DNA of 64,000 bases from Candidatus Gastranaerophilales bacterium (GCA_944323595.1 CALUTF010000004.1:31509-95508), one strand, 5' to 3'. Shown: positions 8,552 to 18,518, counted from the first letter of the stretch. Notes: a model not told the origin generated them from the sequence alone. Program-made: numbers and translations.

Positions 8552-9943
8552 TTAGATTTTATTATTTTTGTAAGCGTGGAATGCAAGTGTAAAACACGTT
8601 AGTCCGAACAGTACACCAACCAGCATAGTGTTATGGTATGCATTCAAAAATGCAGAAGTGTATTCAAGTCCTTCTTTTAAATAGTCGCTCCGGAAACTGT
8701 CAAATATACTGATGGTTAATGCTACCCCGAGAATATTTCCCATATTTCGGGAAAGGGCAAGAATTCCGCTTGCTATTCCAAGTTCTGATTTTTTTACGCT
8801 GGTAATAATTGCAGTATTGGACGGTGATTGAAATAATCCGTTTCCTATCCCCATAATTCCTGAGGCAACTATGATTTCCCATGCAGGTGTTGTTTCATTG
8901 AAAGTTGTGAAAATTATAAGTGCAATAATATATACAAGCGGTCCTGCCATTGTTAAAATTCTGCTTCCGTGTTTACCTGCCCAGTTACCGCTAAATGGGG
9001 CTGTGATAGATAACGTTACGGAATATGGCAATACCAGCAAGCCGGTGATTAACGGATTGTATTTTAAAATTTCCTGCAGGAAAAAAGGAAGCAGGATTGA
9101 GTTTGTAAACATTGCCATATATGAAGTCATTACTGCAAGATTACCTAACGTGAAAGTTTTGATTTTGAAGATTTCAAAGTTAATCATCGGGTATTTAATT
9201 TTGTGGTCTCTTATGTAAAATAATGCGCCGAAAATTGCCGTGAGCAGTCCCAGAATAGTTATTTTTAAAGATGTCCAACCCCATTGATGCCCCTCGGATA
9301 TTGCAAGCAGCAGAGCAAAGATACTTATAGTAAAGTATAGAAATCCGGGGTAATCAAATTTGAAATTTTTTCTGTGTTCACAATGAGATGGCAGCATTCT
9401 GTATGCATAAATGGCGCCAATAATTGCAATCGGTATACAGGGCACAAATATTGCACGCCAGTCGTATGTATTTATTAAAAATCCGCCGAGTGCCGGTCCG
9501 CTCATCCCTCCTATTGCAATTATACATCCGTTAAGCCCGAGAGCTTTGCCGCGTCTTGCGTTTCTAAAAATAGATGCAATAACGGCAGACGCATTTGATA
9601 TCATAATTGAAGCCCCGAGCGCCTCTATACATCTGTATAAAATAAGCTGCCAGAACGTCATGGCTGTTGTGTTTAATATCGCGCCGAGCGCAAATAACAA
9701 AAATCCGCCTGCATACATCTTGTTTTTTGGAAAAATATCCCCCAGTTTCCCAAAAAACGGAAGAAATACCGTAAGTACAAGCATATATGCAATTACTACC
9801 CACTGGATTTGTGAGATAGTAACATCAAACGCCCTCGACATTTCATAAAGTCCGAGGTTCACTGTTGTTGAATCCAGCATCCCTAAAAAATTGCCGATTG
9901 CAACTATTATGAACATTGTCCATTTAAGTGATTTTGTTTTCAT
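8552..9943 (-). CDS. MFS drug-efflux transporter, DHA2 (EmrB/QacA) type
   Basis: 463 residues, strongly hydrophobic along its whole length with about 14 membrane segments expected for DHA2. The N-terminal LGMLDSTTVNLGLYEMSRAF is the DHA2 motif D1-like stretch. GKLGDIFPKNKMYAGG is the MFS loop 2-3 motif, and GPALGGFLINTYDWRAIFVPC resembles motif C. It is expected to export drugs or other small molecules by proton antiport from the inner membrane; the substrate cannot be read. It starts two bases after the glmU stop, so both genes are probably one transcript. Confidence 0.88.
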   Translation of the reverse strand: MKTKSLKWTMFIIVAIGNFLGMLDSTTVNLGLYEMSRAFDVTISQIQWVVIAYMLVLTVFLPFFGKLGDIFPKNKMYAGGFLLFALGAILNTTAMTFWQLILYRCIEALGASIMISNASAVIASIFRNARRGKALGLNGCIIAIGGMSGPALGGFLINTYDWRAIFVPCIPIAIIGAIYAYRMLPSHCEHRKNFKFDYPGFLYFTISIFALLLAISEGHQWGWTSLKITILGLLTAIFGALFYIRDHKIKYPMINFEIFKIKTFTLGNLAVMTSYMAMFTNSILLPFFLQEILKYNPLITGLLVLPYSVTLSITAPFSGNWAGKHGSRILTMAGPLVYIIALIIFTTFNETTPAWEIIVASGIMGIGNGLFQSPSNTAIITSVKKSELGIASGILALSRNMGNILGVALTISIFDSFRSDYLKEGLEYTSAFLNAYHNTMLVGVLFGLTCFTLAFHAYKNNKI

Positions 9944-9945
9944 TT

Positions 9946-11223
9946 TTAATTATTTAAATTTTTCACCCAGTCTTTAATGACTCTCAGCGGCGAGCGTGTC
10001 AGGGCAAGTGAATTTTTTTCTACATTTTTTGTAATAACACTTCCCGCGCCTACGTTTACCCATTCCTGCAATTCAACAGGTGCGACAAGTACGGCATTTG
10101 AGCCGATTTTTACATTGTCATGAAGAATTGTTTTACTTTTGACTTTTGTAATAGGATTATAATTTGCCGTGATTGTGCCGGCTCCTATATTAACGTGTTC
10201 TCCGATTTCACTATCGCCGATGTAACTCAAATGTCCTGCATTTGTATTGGAATTTATTTTAGATTTTTTTACTTCTACAAAGTTTCCGATTTTAACATTG
10301 TCAGCCACTTCTACCCCGCCTCTGAAGTGTGCAAACGGGCCGATTTTACAATTTTCTCCGATTTTATTTTTACCTTCCAAATACGTTGACGGGTATATAA
10401 TAGTGTCTTTTCCTATTTCTGTATCTTCGCTTATCCATGTAGAATCAGGGTCAACTATAGTGACGCCGTTTTCCATTAACTCAACGAGTTTTCTTTTATT
10501 CATAATTTTTGTAGCTTCTGCAAGATGGAGGCGTGAATTTATACCGAAAATTTCTTCGTTATTTTTCAATGTGTATGCATTTACCGAAAGTTTATTTTTC
10601 TTACCCCATTCAATTATATCCGTAAGGTAATATTCGCCCTGCGCATTATTGCTGGTAAGTTGATTAAATGCAGGTGAAATTTTTGCCCAGTCAAGACAGT
10701 ATATTCCGGCATTAATTTCTTTTACTGCTTTTTGTTCCGGCGTTGCATCTTTTTCTTCCACTATACATTTTAAAGAATCGTCTTTTTCTCTTATGATTCT
10801 TCCGTAATTTGTCGGATTGTCAAAGATTGCACTCATTACGGTCAAATCTGATTTTTGCATTTTGTGGAATTCAATAAATTCTTTCAGTGTTTTTTCTGTG
10901 ATAAGCGGGGTATCTCCGCATAGTATTAATACCAAACCTTTGTAATCTTTCAAAAACGGGCAGGCTTTTGATACGGCATCACCTGTTCCAAGCTGCGGAG
11001 ATTGTAAAACAGCTTTTGCATTTTTATAATTTTCGCCCAAAAATTTTTCAACTTCTTCTGCATGATGACCGACGATTACAAAAGATTCATCAGCAATATT
11101 TTTTACATTATCAAGTACGTACCCGAGTAATGTTTTGTCCATAATTTTGTGCAAAACTTTCGGAGTGTTTGACTTCATGCGTGTTCCCTTGCCTGCTGCA
11201 AGAATTATTGATTTTATATCCAT
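9946..11223 (-). CDS. glmU: Bifunctional UDP-GlcNAc pyrophosphorylase / GlcN-1-P acetyltransferase
   Basis: 425 residues, slightly short for the family. The N-terminal uridyltransferase has LAAGKGTRMKSNTPKVLHKI, LQSPQLGTGDAV, LILCGDTPLI and NAGIYCLD. The C-terminal left-handed beta-helix acetyltransferase carries IGPFAHFRGGVE, GNFVEVKKS, GHLSYIGDSEIG and GAGTITANYN. It makes UDP-GlcNAc for peptidoglycan and lipopolysaccharide. ATG 11223 begins directly at the nucleotide-binding strand, so the longer reading from 11274 is not needed. A DHA2 transporter follows in the same operon. Confidence 0.96.
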   Translation of the reverse strand: MDIKSIILAAGKGTRMKSNTPKVLHKIMDKTLLGYVLDNVKNIADESFVIVGHHAEEVEKFLGENYKNAKAVLQSPQLGTGDAVSKACPFLKDYKGLVLILCGDTPLITEKTLKEFIEFHKMQKSDLTVMSAIFDNPTNYGRIIREKDDSLKCIVEEKDATPEQKAVKEINAGIYCLDWAKISPAFNQLTSNNAQGEYYLTDIIEWGKKNKLSVNAYTLKNNEEIFGINSRLHLAEATKIMNKRKLVELMENGVTIVDPDSTWISEDTEIGKDTIIYPSTYLEGKNKIGENCKIGPFAHFRGGVEVADNVKIGNFVEVKKSKINSNTNAGHLSYIGDSEIGEHVNIGAGTITANYNPITKVKSKTILHDNVKIGSNAVLVAPVELQEWVNVGAGSVITKNVEKNSLALTRSPLRVIKDWVKNLNN

Positions 11224-11391
11224 TCTATTCTCTCTTTCACTGATACTAAAACTTTCAACCTGATTATATAACAAACATTATTAACTGACGACAGGTTTTT
11301 TGTAAATATTTATACATAAAGAATTGATTTTTTTTTATGTCGGTCATATTATGAACGAACGAGTGTATAGATTACAATATTGGATGATGTT

Positions 11392-12264
11392 ATGGCGTTA
11401 AATTTTCAGGAATTAGTATTTAATTTATCAAAGTTCTGGTCAGATTACGGATGTATAATTCAACAGCCGTATGATATAGAAAAAGGTGCTTCTACAATGA
11501 ACCCTGCAACTTTTTTAAGAGCGCTGGGACCTGAACCCTGGAATACTGCAATGATTGAACCTTGCAGAAGACCTACCGATGCACGTTACGGAGAAAACCC
11601 TAACAGGCTCGGACATTATTTCCAATTTCAGGTTATCCTGAAACCATCTCCAAATAATGCGCAGGAACTTTATTTGAAAAGTTTGGAAGCTATGGGGATT
11701 GACCTTAAAGAACATGATGTAAGATTTGTGGAAGATAACTGGGAATCTCCGACTCTCGGTGCTGCAGGTGTAGGCTGGGAAGTTTGGCTTGACGGTATGG
11801 AAATTACACAGTTTACATACTTCCAGCAAGTCGGCGGTCTTGAGGTTAAGCCTGTTGCTCTTGAATTAACTTACGGGTTAGAGAGAATTGCAATGTATCT
11901 TCAAAATAAAGAATCCGTATACGATATTATGTGGAATGATACACTCAAATACGGTGATATTTATTTACAAAACGAAATTGAACAATCTAAATATAACTTT
12001 GAAGTCAGTGATGCCAAATCTCTGTTCACTATGTTTGACCTCTATCAAAAAGAAGTTGATAATTGTGTTAATGCAAAACTTGTTTTGCCTGCATACGATT
12101 ATGTTTTGAAATGTTCTCATACATTCAATCTTCTTGATGCAAGAGGGGTAATCAGTAAGGATGAAAGAATTAATTTCATCAACAGGGTCAGAACAATGGC
12201 ATCAGCTGTTGCTAAATTGTATGTAGCTCAAAGAGAAGAATTAGGTTTTCCTCTTTGTAAATAA
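11392..12264 (+). CDS. glyQ: Glycyl-tRNA synthetase alpha subunit
   Basis: 290 residues from ATG 11392; a TTG at 11380 is possible but lacks support. The protein has the class II alpha-subunit landmarks: [73 protein letters not shown]. It joins GlyS in an alpha2-beta2 enzyme that charges tRNA-Gly. glyS is normally the next gene, but here an amino-acid permease follows 14 bases on, so glyS must lie elsewhere. A possible promoter (TTGATT, 16 bases, TATTAT) lies in the divergent gap with glmU. Confidence 0.96.
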   Translation: MALNFQELVFNLSKFWSDYGCIIQQPYDIEKGASTMNPATFLRALGPEPWNTAMIEPCRRPTDARYGENPNRLGHYFQFQVILKPSPNNAQELYLKSLEAMGIDLKEHDVRFVEDNWESPTLGAAGVGWEVWLDGMEITQFTYFQQVGGLEVKPVALELTYGLERIAMYLQNKESVYDIMWNDTLKYGDIYLQNEIEQSKYNFEVSDAKSLFTMFDLYQKEVDNCVNAKLVLPAYDYVLKCSHTFNLLDARGVISKDERINFINRVRTMASAVAKLYVAQREELGFPLCK

Positions 12265-12278
12265 TATAAGGAATATAA

Positions 12279-13871
12279 ATGGCAGTAAAATTTAACAGAG
12301 CAACGCTCTCAAGAAATTTTTTGAAAAAAATTACCAAAATCAAAGCCCCTGATGATATGCTGGCAGAGGCTAAGACTGCAGGATTAGAAAAGACACTTGG
12401 CGCTTGGGATTTAATTATTCTCGGCGTTGGTGCGATTATAGGTTCCGGAATTTTTGCGGTTGTAGGGATTGCAGCTGCTGGAGCATCCGGTCAGGTTGGT
12501 GCAGGTCCTGCCTTGATGATATCAATGATTATTGCAGCAATTGCATGCGTATTTTCAGCACTTTGCTATACAGAATTTGCTACAATGATACCTGTTGCAG
12601 GCGGTGCATATATTTATACGTTTGCAACGCTCGGCGAATTTGCGGCATGGATGGTCGGCTGGGTATTGATGCTTGAATATGCTGTCGGATTTATTGCTGT
12701 TGCGTGTGCATGGTCAAATCATTTTGTTCAATTTATGAGCGGTTTTTCAAATATCTTACCGTCCTGGATTGCAAATCCTCCTCTGTGGCTGGTAAATGAT
12801 GCCGGCTCTGCTATGAAAATAGCGCAGGATAGCGGACTTAATCCACATGACGTTATTCCGTCAATTTTCGGTATTCCGCTTTGTATAAATGTTCCTGCGA
12901 TTGTTATGGTTTTATTGAGTACAATGATTCTTGTCAGAGGAACAAAAGATTCTACAAAAATGGCAGGCGTTATGGTGTTTATAAAACTTGCCGTAATCGC
13001 ATTATTTATACTTGTTGGTGCTTTTTATGTGAAACCGGAAAACTGGACTCCTTTTGCTCCGAACGGATTTGAGGGAGTTTTTGCCGGCGCATTTTTAATA
13101 TTTTTTGCATACATCGGGTTTGATGCTATAGCGACAGCTGCGGAAGAATGTAAAAATCCACAGAAAGATTTGCCTATAGGTATTATCGGTTCACTCATAG
13201 TAACAACAGTTGTTTATGTACTGGTTGCTCTTGTGCTTACCGGTATGCAGGATACAAGCGGAAGTGTTCCGTCTGCATTTCTTGCGGCACCGATGGCTTA
13301 TTGTATGAAAATGGTTAACCATAACTGGGCTGCAGGTTTGATTTCGTTAGGTTCGCTTGCAGGATTGACATCAGTTCTTATTGTTATGGAAATGGCCGCA
13401 ACAAGAATTCTTTTTGCAATGAGCAGAGATCATTTTATCTCAAAAAGATTCCAAAAATTACACCCGAAATTCCATACTCCGCATGTTCTTACATGGACTG
13501 TAGGATTACTTTCAGTGCTCGGGATTTTGACTCTTGATTTGAATGTTGCGGCTGAACTTTGTAACTTTGGAACATTTACTTCATTTATAGTTGTTTGTAT
13601 TGCTGTTTTAATTTTGAGAAAAACAGAACCATACAGACCAAGACCTTTTAAAGTTCCATTTTCACCATGGCTTCCTGCAATGGGTATTATTTGCTGCGGC
13701 GGATTGATGGTTTATAAGATGCAATCAATCTCAAGCTCTGCGGTACTTTTCCCGTTATGGCTCGGTGTTGGAGCTTTGATTTACCTCTATTATGGATTTT
13801 CAAGAAACAGAATTAACGAAAATGAAATCCATAAAAAAATTGTACGTGAAAAACAGGAATTAGTTAAATAA
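12279..13871 (+). CDS. Amino-acid permease, APC superfamily (cationic amino acid transporter type), copy 1
   Basis: 530 residues. After a short cytoplasmic N-terminus (LEKTLGAWDLIILGVGAIIG) comes the APC helix 1 glycine motif GSGIFAVVG. GGAYIYTFATLGEFAAWMVG and FFAYIGFDAIATAAEECKNP are the CAT-subfamily hallmarks. About 12-14 membrane helices are expected. It should import an amino acid at the inner membrane; the substrate is unknown. The next gene is a close paralogue starting one base after this stop. The two share long near-identical stretches such as AELCNFGTFTSF. Confidence 0.93.
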   Translation: MAVKFNRATLSRNFLKKITKIKAPDDMLAEAKTAGLEKTLGAWDLIILGVGAIIGSGIFAVVGIAAAGASGQVGAGPALMISMIIAAIACVFSALCYTEFATMIPVAGGAYIYTFATLGEFAAWMVGWVLMLEYAVGFIAVACAWSNHFVQFMSGFSNILPSWIANPPLWLVNDAGSAMKIAQDSGLNPHDVIPSIFGIPLCINVPAIVMVLLSTMILVRGTKDSTKMAGVMVFIKLAVIALFILVGAFYVKPENWTPFAPNGFEGVFAGAFLIFFAYIGFDAIATAAEECKNPQKDLPIGIIGSLIVTTVVYVLVALVLTGMQDTSGSVPSAFLAAPMAYCMKMVNHNWAAGLISLGSLAGLTSVLIVMEMAATRILFAMSRDHFISKRFQKLHPKFHTPHVLTWTVGLLSVLGILTLDLNVAAELCNFGTFTSFIVVCIAVLILRKTEPYRPRPFKVPFSPWLPAMGIICCGGLMVYKMQSISSSAVLFPLWLGVGALIYLYYGFSRNRINENEIHKKIVREKQELVK

Positions 13872-15428
13872 ATGAATATAAAAACAGTTTTGGCTAATGC
13901 ACTTAGCAAAAGAAGCCCCGATGAATTAATTGCCACCAGCAAAAAATCAGAGTTAAAGAAAACTTTGAATGTTTTTGATTTGATTGTAATCGGTATCGGT
14001 GCAGTTGTAGGAACAGGAATTTTTACGATTATAGGAACGGCAATTCAAGGCGGTCCTGAGGGTGTTGGTGCCGGTTCTGCGATTATTATTTCAATGGTGC
14101 TTGCAGCAATCGCGTGCGTATTTTCAGCACTTTGTTACAGCGAAATTGCCGCGATGATTCCGGTTGCAGGAAGCGCATATACCTATACTTACGCTACTAT
14201 GGGCGAATTTATGGCGTGGATGGTCGGCTGGATTTTGATGCTGGAGTATGCCATCGGAAATATTACAGTTGCAAGTGCGTGGACAGGATATTTTGTCCAA
14301 TTTTTGAAAGGTTTTAAAGCTGTACTTCCTGATTTTGTTGTGAATTTTCCGATGTGGCTCAGAAATGATTACAGATTTATGTTTGCTTATTGTGATAAAT
14401 TCGGGCTGGATCCGCATACGCAGATGCCGTATTTGTTTGATAAAATCCCTGTTGCAATAAATCTTCCGGCTATTGCTATTGTACTTGTGCTGACTGTGCT
14501 TCTTATCAGGGGCATCAAAGAGTCTACTCGTGTTGCAAGTATTATGGTCGGCGTAAATATGTTTATGATAATTTCTTTTATCATCGTAGGTGCTTTTTAT
14601 GTTAAGCCTGAAAATTGGACCCCTTTTGCACCCGGCGGTTTTGAGGGTATTTTTATGGGGGCGTTTTTAATTTTCTTCGCTTACATAGGTTTTGATGCAA
14701 TTTCTACGACAGCTGAAGAAACGGAAAATCCTCAAAGAGACTTGCCGATTGCTATTTTAGGAACGCTTATTATATGTACAATTTTGTATGTTTGCGTTGC
14801 GCTTGTTTTAACCGGTAATGTACCTCTCGGACAAATTGATATTCAAGCTCCAATTGCTCATGCTATGCGTGCTATTGGTATTAACTGGTTTGCAGGTTTA
14901 ATTTCTGTTGGTGCTTTGTGTGCCTTAACTTCAGTGCTTTTAATTTATCAGCTGGGCACTACAAGAATTTTATACGCAATGAGCCGTGATAAATTTTTGC
15001 CGAAGTCTTTGCGTTTGATACATAAAAAATACAGAACGCCTCACGTTTTGACATGGATTTCAGGTATTGTTGTAATTGTATGTGCTTTATTTATGGATTT
15101 GAATATTTCGGCTGAACTTTGCAACTTCGGAACATTCACTTCATTTATAATTATTTGCATAGCGGTTTTGATTTTAAGAAAAACCGATCCGGAAAGACCA
15201 AGACCTTTCAAAGTTCCGCTTTGTCCGCTGTTCCCTGTACTTGGAATTTTAACCTGCGGGGGATTGATGATTTATTCAATGAAATTTTTAAAAACTTCAT
15301 CTTTATACTTTCCGCTCTGGCTTGCAATGGGAGTTGCTATTTATGTTATCTACGGGTATAAACAAAAACGGGTAGAAGAACAAACACGTAAAAAAAGACA
15401 GCCTAAAAAGGTTAAAGTGCAGCTGTGA
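13872..15428 (+). CDS. Amino-acid permease, APC superfamily (cationic amino acid transporter type), copy 2
   Basis: 518 residues, same architecture as its upstream neighbour: GTGIFTIIG in helix 1, AGSAYTYTYATMGEFMAWMVG, FYVKPENWTPFAPGGFEG, and FFAYIGFDAISTTAEETENP. It differs mainly in the loop after helix 4 and in the basic C-terminal tail. It lacks its own ribosome binding site beyond the end of copy 1, so translation is probably coupled. The pair looks like a tandem duplication that has since diverged, which may have split substrate preference. Confidence 0.93.
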   Translation: MNIKTVLANALSKRSPDELIATSKKSELKKTLNVFDLIVIGIGAVVGTGIFTIIGTAIQGGPEGVGAGSAIIISMVLAAIACVFSALCYSEIAAMIPVAGSAYTYTYATMGEFMAWMVGWILMLEYAIGNITVASAWTGYFVQFLKGFKAVLPDFVVNFPMWLRNDYRFMFAYCDKFGLDPHTQMPYLFDKIPVAINLPAIAIVLVLTVLLIRGIKESTRVASIMVGVNMFMIISFIIVGAFYVKPENWTPFAPGGFEGIFMGAFLIFFAYIGFDAISTTAEETENPQRDLPIAILGTLIICTILYVCVALVLTGNVPLGQIDIQAPIAHAMRAIGINWFAGLISVGALCALTSVLLIYQLGTTRILYAMSRDKFLPKSLRLIHKKYRTPHVLTWISGIVVIVCALFMDLNISAELCNFGTFTSFIIICIAVLILRKTDPERPRPFKVPLCPLFPVLGILTCGGLMIYSMKFLKTSSLYFPLWLAMGVAIYVIYGYKQKRVEEQTRKKRQPKKVKVQL

Positions 15429-15463
15429 TAGTAAATAATTATTAAAATCTTTCTTCTATTTAC

Positions 15464-15491
15464 TTGAAATCACCCGTTCAGCGGATACAAT
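15464..15491 (+). promoter_or_regulatory. Putative sigma70-type promoter of pgi
   Basis: TTGAAA (15464-15469) and TACAAT (15486-15491) are separated by 16 bases, about 60 bases before the pgi ATG, in the only gap after the permease pair. Matches were judged by eye. Confidence 0.5.
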
Positions 15492-15551
15492 AAGAGTATA
15501 AATTACGTTTACTTTTAAATAAATTAGAGAGAAAATCTTAGAGGGGTAAAA

Positions 15552-16940
15552 ATGATTAAACTCGATTACAGAAATGTAGATGCGATGCTTATCGGTGAAG
15601 AAAACGGGTTGGATATTGAGAGTTCTTTTAATGAATATAAAGACAGAATTACTCATATTATTGCTGATTTAAATAAAAGAAAAGATAAGCCCGGACAATG
15701 GCTGCAATGGATGAATTTAGGTTACAGCGAAGAAACTGTCTGGTATGTTAAAGAATACGCATCTATGGTCGAGGGTAGATTTGATAATATTTTAGTTCTG
15801 GGTATAGGCGGTTCGGCACTCGGCGGACTGGCTGTGACGGAAGCTCTATTAAAACCTTACTGGAATTTGTTAACTCCTGAACAGCGCGAAAATCTTCCCC
15901 GTATTTTCTTTCTTGATAATATTGACCCTGATACTATTACCGGTTTGTTAGAGATTCTTGATTTAAGTAAAACTCTTGTTAACGTTATTACCAAATCCGG
16001 TTCCACTGCAGAAACGATGTCACAGTTTCTGATAGTTAAGGATATTCTGGAACGTGAACTTGGTGACGATTACAGAAAAAATATCGTTGCCACTACAGAT
16101 AAAAAAACAGGAATATTGAGACAAATTGCTGAACAGGAAGGGTATAAAACTTTTGTTGTGCCGGATGATGTCGGCGGCAGATTCTCTGTTTTTTCTGCAG
16201 TAGGCTTGTTGCCTTTCGCTCTTGTCGGTATAAATATCGATGATATTACCAACGGTATTAAGGATATGGATCTTGCATTGAAAAATGTTGACATCTGGGA
16301 AAATATTGCGGCTCAAAACGCTCTTATTCATTATCTTCTTGATACCCGTAAAGGTAAAAATATGTCTGTGATGATGCCGTATTCAAGCAGATTAAGATAC
16401 GTTGCCGACTGGTATGCTCAGCTTTGGGCAGAATCTCTCGGTAAAAATAAAGATAAAGACGGTAATGATGTGCAGATTGGTCCAACTCCGATTAAAGCTC
16501 TCGGGGTTACTGATCAGCACTCACAAATTCAACTTTATAACGAGGGACCTAATAATAAAATTATTAATTTCATACGGGTTGAAGAATTTGACAACACTGT
16601 TGAAATCCCTCGTATTTTTGAATACACGGGTATCGGCTATTTAGGCGGAAAAACTATTAATGACTTGCTTAACGCTGAGGCTGATTCAACAAGGGTTGCA
16701 CTTTCAGATTATAATCGTCCGACAGTTACGATTACTCTGCCAAAAGTTGACGGGTATAATGTAGGGCAGCTTTTGTATATGCTTGAGGTGCAAACTGCTA
16801 TTGCCGGTGAATTGTATAATATCGATACATTCAACCAACCTGGAGTAGAACAGGCTAAAAATTATACCTACGCACTTATGGGAAGAGCCGGTTATGAAGA
16901 ATCTGCACAGGCTCTTCAATCAAAAATGTCTGTTGTGTAA
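15552..16940 (+). CDS. pgi: Glucose-6-phosphate isomerase
   Basis: 462 residues, the shorter bacterial type. VLGIGGSALGGLAVTEAL binds phosphate, and NVITKSGSTAETMSQFLI is the SIS core. GGRFSVFSAVGLLPFAL is the PGI signature 1 region, and LGVTDQHSQIQLYNEGPNNK precedes the second signature. It interconverts glucose-6-phosphate and fructose-6-phosphate in glycolysis. The start follows TTAGAGGGG. No other glycolytic gene is adjacent. Confidence 0.96.
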   Translation: MIKLDYRNVDAMLIGEENGLDIESSFNEYKDRITHIIADLNKRKDKPGQWLQWMNLGYSEETVWYVKEYASMVEGRFDNILVLGIGGSALGGLAVTEALLKPYWNLLTPEQRENLPRIFFLDNIDPDTITGLLEILDLSKTLVNVITKSGSTAETMSQFLIVKDILERELGDDYRKNIVATTDKKTGILRQIAEQEGYKTFVVPDDVGGRFSVFSAVGLLPFALVGINIDDITNGIKDMDLALKNVDIWENIAAQNALIHYLLDTRKGKNMSVMMPYSSRLRYVADWYAQLWAESLGKNKDKDGNDVQIGPTPIKALGVTDQHSQIQLYNEGPNNKIINFIRVEEFDNTVEIPRIFEYTGIGYLGGKTINDLLNAEADSTRVALSDYNRPTVTITLPKVDGYNVGQLLYMLEVQTAIAGELYNIDTFNQPGVEQAKNYTYALMGRAGYEESAQALQSKMSVV

Positions 16941-16946
16941 AATTTT

Positions 16947-16976
16947 TTGACAAAAGACCGGTTTCTATTATATTAT
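16947..16976 (+). promoter_or_regulatory. Promoter placing the start site at the ATG (leaderless)
   Basis: A perfect TTGACA (16947-16952) and TATTAT (16971-16976) with an 18-base spacer lie directly before ATG 16980/16983. A normal start distance puts transcription initiation at or within a few bases of the second ATG, and no ribosome binding site is present. Confidence 0.6.
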
Positions 16977-16979
16977 TTA

Positions 16980-17495
16980 ATGATGAAATTTTTAAAATTT
17001 GTAATTGTAATATTATGTTTAGCGGCAGTATTTCCGTCATTGGGTTGTTTTGCAGAAGATGGCGGATATACATTGAAAGCTGGTGTATCTGTTATAGACA
17101 GTGTGCCGAATACTTTTTACGGGAATTGGCGCGTTGTGTCAAAACTCCAAAGGACAAATGCGCCTGCAAAATTTAATTCATCATCAGTTGATTTATGGAA
17201 CTTATCACGTGAGGGAGACGTCTTAAATCTCAGCAATCCGTTTACCGGAGCTTCTGCAAGTCTGAGTCTTAGTCAGGCAAGCGAAAATTCTATTAAATTC
17301 ACAAGAGTTTCAGAGGTGCAAAGTAACCAGAGAGTGACTGAAGTTGTAGAGTTAAATTTAAACAAGGATTATTTTACAGGTACAAATACCTGGTACTGGC
17401 AGGTTATGTCTGATGTGAACGGACAGATTGTCAGCACCTATACTGCCCGATATTCAATCAGGGGCGAAAAATTATCAGGCATGAGTATATTTTGA
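16980..17495 (+). CDS. Secreted hypothetical protein
   Basis: About 171 residues. The N-terminal MMKFLKFVIVILCLAAVFPS is a clear signal peptide (the alanine in CFAED is a plausible cleavage point). The mature part is rich in beta-forming residues: FYGNWRVVSKLQ, DLWNLSREGDVLNLSNP, WYWQVMSDVNGQIV. I do not recognise the family; a lipocalin-like or other small beta-barrel is only a guess. It has a strong promoter of its own and no ribosome binding site. It ends 15 bases before trxB. Confidence 0.75.
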   Translation: MMKFLKFVIVILCLAAVFPSLGCFAEDGGYTLKAGVSVIDSVPNTFYGNWRVVSKLQRTNAPAKFNSSSVDLWNLSREGDVLNLSNPFTGASASLSLSQASENSIKFTRVSEVQSNQRVTEVVELNLNKDYFTGTNTWYWQVMSDVNGQIVSTYTARYSIRGEKLSGMSIF

Positions 17496-17509
17496 AGAAA
17501 GAGGTATAG

Positions 17510-18454
17510 ATGCAAGTATACGAATTTGATACAGTAATATTAGGCGGCGGACCTGCAGGATTATCCGCAGGAATATATGCAAGCAGAGGCGCTATTTCTA
17601 CCGCAATTATTGATATAAACATGTTCGGCGGGCAGCCGTCAAATTATCTGGAGTTAGAAAATTATCCTGGATTTTCCGTAGTCGGAGGCTATGATTTGAT
17701 GGAGAAATTTGAAGAGCATGCTGATAAGTTCGGCGTTCAGAAATTCCCTATGCAAGAAATTGAAAAAATTGATTTGAAATCAAATCCGAAAATTGTTTTG
17801 ACAAAAGATGCGGAATTCAGAGCAAAGAGTATTATTATTGCAACAGGTGCTCAGCCTATGAAGCTAGGTGTTCCCGGTGAAAAAGAATTTGTAGGCCGCG
17901 GAGTAAGTTATTGTGCGGTTTGTGACGGTGCATTTTATAAAGAAAAAACGGTTGCAGTTGTCGGCGGCGGAAATGCTGCTGTTGAAGAAGCTATGTACCT
18001 TACAAAATTTGCGGACAAGGTATATCTGATTCATCGCCGTGATGAGCTTAGAGCCGATAAAATTGTTCAGGAACGCGCTTTTAAAAACGAAAAATTAGAA
18101 TTTATCTGGGACACTGTTGTTAAAGAAATTGTCGGGGATGATTTGGTTCATACCGCAGTGCTGGAAAATGTAAAAACAAAAGAGAGAAAAAATCTTGCGA
18201 TTAACGGAATTTTCCCGTACATAGGAATTGTTCCTAATGTCGAAAATATCAGCGGGCAATTGGAGCAGGATGCAGGCGGCTTTATTATTACGGATGAAAC
18301 AATGAAAACTTCTATAGAGGGAGTGTATGCAGTGGGTGATGTTCGTAAAACTCCGCTCAGACAGGTGATTACTGCGGCTGCCGACGGTGCTGTAGGAGCA
18401 GTCTACGCGGTTAAATATCTGGAAACTCTCAAAGACGTTCCGCAAACTGTATAG
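17510..18454 (+). CDS. trxB: Thioredoxin reductase
   Basis: 314 residues, standard low-molecular-weight thioredoxin reductase. The FAD site is ILGGGPAGLSAGIYASR. The redox-active pair is in YCAVCDGAF (Cys135, Cys138), the NADPH site is VAVVGGGNAAVEEAMYL followed by HRRDELRA, and the second FAD motif is GVYAVGDVRKTPLRQVITAA. It passes electrons from NADPH to thioredoxin in the cytoplasm. The start follows GAAAGAGG. Confidence 0.95.
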   Translation: MQVYEFDTVILGGGPAGLSAGIYASRGAISTAIIDINMFGGQPSNYLELENYPGFSVVGGYDLMEKFEEHADKFGVQKFPMQEIEKIDLKSNPKIVLTKDAEFRAKSIIIATGAQPMKLGVPGEKEFVGRGVSYCAVCDGAFYKEKTVAVVGGGNAAVEEAMYLTKFADKVYLIHRRDELRADKIVQERAFKNEKLEFIWDTVVKEIVGDDLVHTAVLENVKTKERKNLAINGIFPYIGIVPNVENISGQLEQDAGGFIITDETMKTSIEGVYAVGDVRKTPLRQVITAAADGAVGAVYAVKYLETLKDVPQTV

Positions 18455-18474
18455 GTTTATACATGTAAAATTTT

Positions 18475-18518
18475 CTGCCTTTTTATTAATCAAAAAAGAT
18501 TGATAATAAGAAAGGCAG
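18475..18518. terminator. Long imperfect inverted repeat after trxB
   Basis: CTGCCTTT (18475-18482) pairs with AAAGGCAG (18511-18518). Further pairing of TTATTAATC with GATTGATAA extends the stem around an A-rich loop. It may end trxB transcription. It also hides the ribosome binding site of the recombinase remnant that starts at 18525, so it could control translation. Confidence 0.5.

Noticed and set aside
9411..9848. Long frame on the plus strand opposite the DHA2 transporter
   Set aside because: It is a shadow of the transporter gene without a ribosome binding site or protein-like composition.
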